From assembly GCA_900315775.1 (NCBI GenBank), contig ONAJ01000010.1, positions 1 to 61,092 of the forward strand: 61,092 bases of DNA, given 5' to 3'. Under the pieces are notes generated by a model. That model saw only the letters and a list, made by a program, of their open reading frames with translations, did not search any database and was not told the origin of the DNA. Of the stretch, positions 60,925 to 61,092 are shown in pieces. This DNA comes from an uncultured Prevotella sp. Lineage in GTDB: Bacteria; Bacteroidota; Bacteroidia; Bacteroidales; Bacteroidaceae. Within the stretch, counting starts at the first letter, position 1. Every line of letters starts with the position of its first letter. The position numbers were made by a program, and so were the translations under genes.

Positions 60925-61092
60925 TTAAGCCTCCGGCTCCTCGTACTGCTTCATCTCCGTCAGCTTCGCCATCGATACCACCTCACGGAGTATCCCGCTG
61001 GGTCGGAAGAGGATCTTGATGCCCTTGATGTTCTTCACTACGGAGAACTTAGCCGCCGTCTCGGCACCGCTGGAGCTCATACCTATTGAGAA
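60925..61092 (-). CDS. HU-like DNA-binding protein, C-terminal part
   Basis: The frame is open to the window edge; 55 residues are visible. FSIGMSSSGAETAAKFSVVK, then IKGIKILFRPSGILREVV and KLTEMKQYEEPEA match the end of the Bacteroidales HU-like proteins (extended HU/IHF fold), where an IKNVxxxFRPSxxLR strand is conserved. Binds DNA as a dimer by family analogy. Paired with the smalltalk gene downstream. Confidence 0.8.
   Translation of the reverse strand, partial: FSIGMSSSGAETAAKFSVVKNIKGIKILFRPSGILREVVSMAKLTEMKQYEEPEA

Overview
The window is chromosomal DNA of a Bacteroidales bacterium, most likely Prevotellaceae (Prevotella/Segatella group). The grounds are repeated promoters of the Bacteroidetes type (TAnnTTTG at -7, often TTTG about 20 bases upstream), an infC-rpmI-rplT cluster followed by an independently promoted RNA of the Bacteroidales-1 kind, a smalltalk/HU-like gene pair, fimbrillin-type lipoproteins, AraC-type and fused two-component sensors with periplasmic domains, and a shared short C-terminal motif on large secreted proteins. 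No tRNA, rRNA, CRISPR array or complete insertion sequence was seen.

Layout. 1-5.4 kb is an accessory, partly decayed patch: the end of a DUF1016-type nuclease, a three-part protein joining an FtsK-gamma-like DNA-reading domain, a DEDDh exonuclease and four NUMOD1-like repeats, a second exonuclease broken by a 7-bp tandem duplication, an exported WG-repeat/zinc protein, an AAA-DUF4143 ATPase, and stubs of a DUF723-like gene and of vsr. 5.3-13.5 kb (minus strand) is a tight run: LacI-type regulator, altronate dehydratase (uxaA), NhaC antiporter, an unknown protein, a 5'-nucleotidase-type phosphoesterase, a FemAB/GNAT-like transferase, a class A beta-lactamase and a tiny coupled ORF. 13.7-20.2 kb (plus) carries kdgK, a DUF4177 miniprotein and KDPG aldolase, then a very large sensor kinase overlapping the aldolase, its response regulator and a membrane protein. 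With uxaA this gives altronate -> KDG -> KDPG -> pyruvate + glyceraldehyde-3-phosphate, the lower part of hexuronate (pectin sugar) breakdown.

20.2-23.7 kb holds htpG and pepD (minus). 23.9-30 kb holds a one-piece transmembrane AraC-type regulator and two secreted proteins. 30-33 kb is a patch of small lipoproteins, a frameshifted zinc-ribbon gene, a RhuM remnant held between two palindromes, and a DUF4160/DUF2442 pair. 33-33.7 kb is a noncoding inverted-repeat element upstream of a secreted GH13 alpha-amylase (33.7-36.3 kb). 36.3-49.2 kb (minus) runs from a 3176-residue surface protein through two lipoproteins (one fimbrillin-like) and a 57-residue protein to an alanine/glycine:cation symporter. 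49.5-51.2 kb is infC-rpmI-rplT and an ncRNA; 51.2-55.8 kb has tex, a DUF4832 secreted protein and an EamA transporter; 55.9-60.6 kb has an ABC-F ATPase, an M13 metallopeptidase and a stand-alone trpF. The window ends in a smalltalk protein and a partial HU-like protein.

A recurring theme is repeat activity. Families of 7-bp tandem repeats (CTCTAAC, CCTCAGA, CCTCGCA, TTAGGGG, CTCTCCT) sit between genes and also inside the reading frames of trpF and the ABC-F gene. RAYT/REP-like palindromes sit at the broken ends of two gene remnants. All product calls rest on reading motifs by eye; no database search was run.
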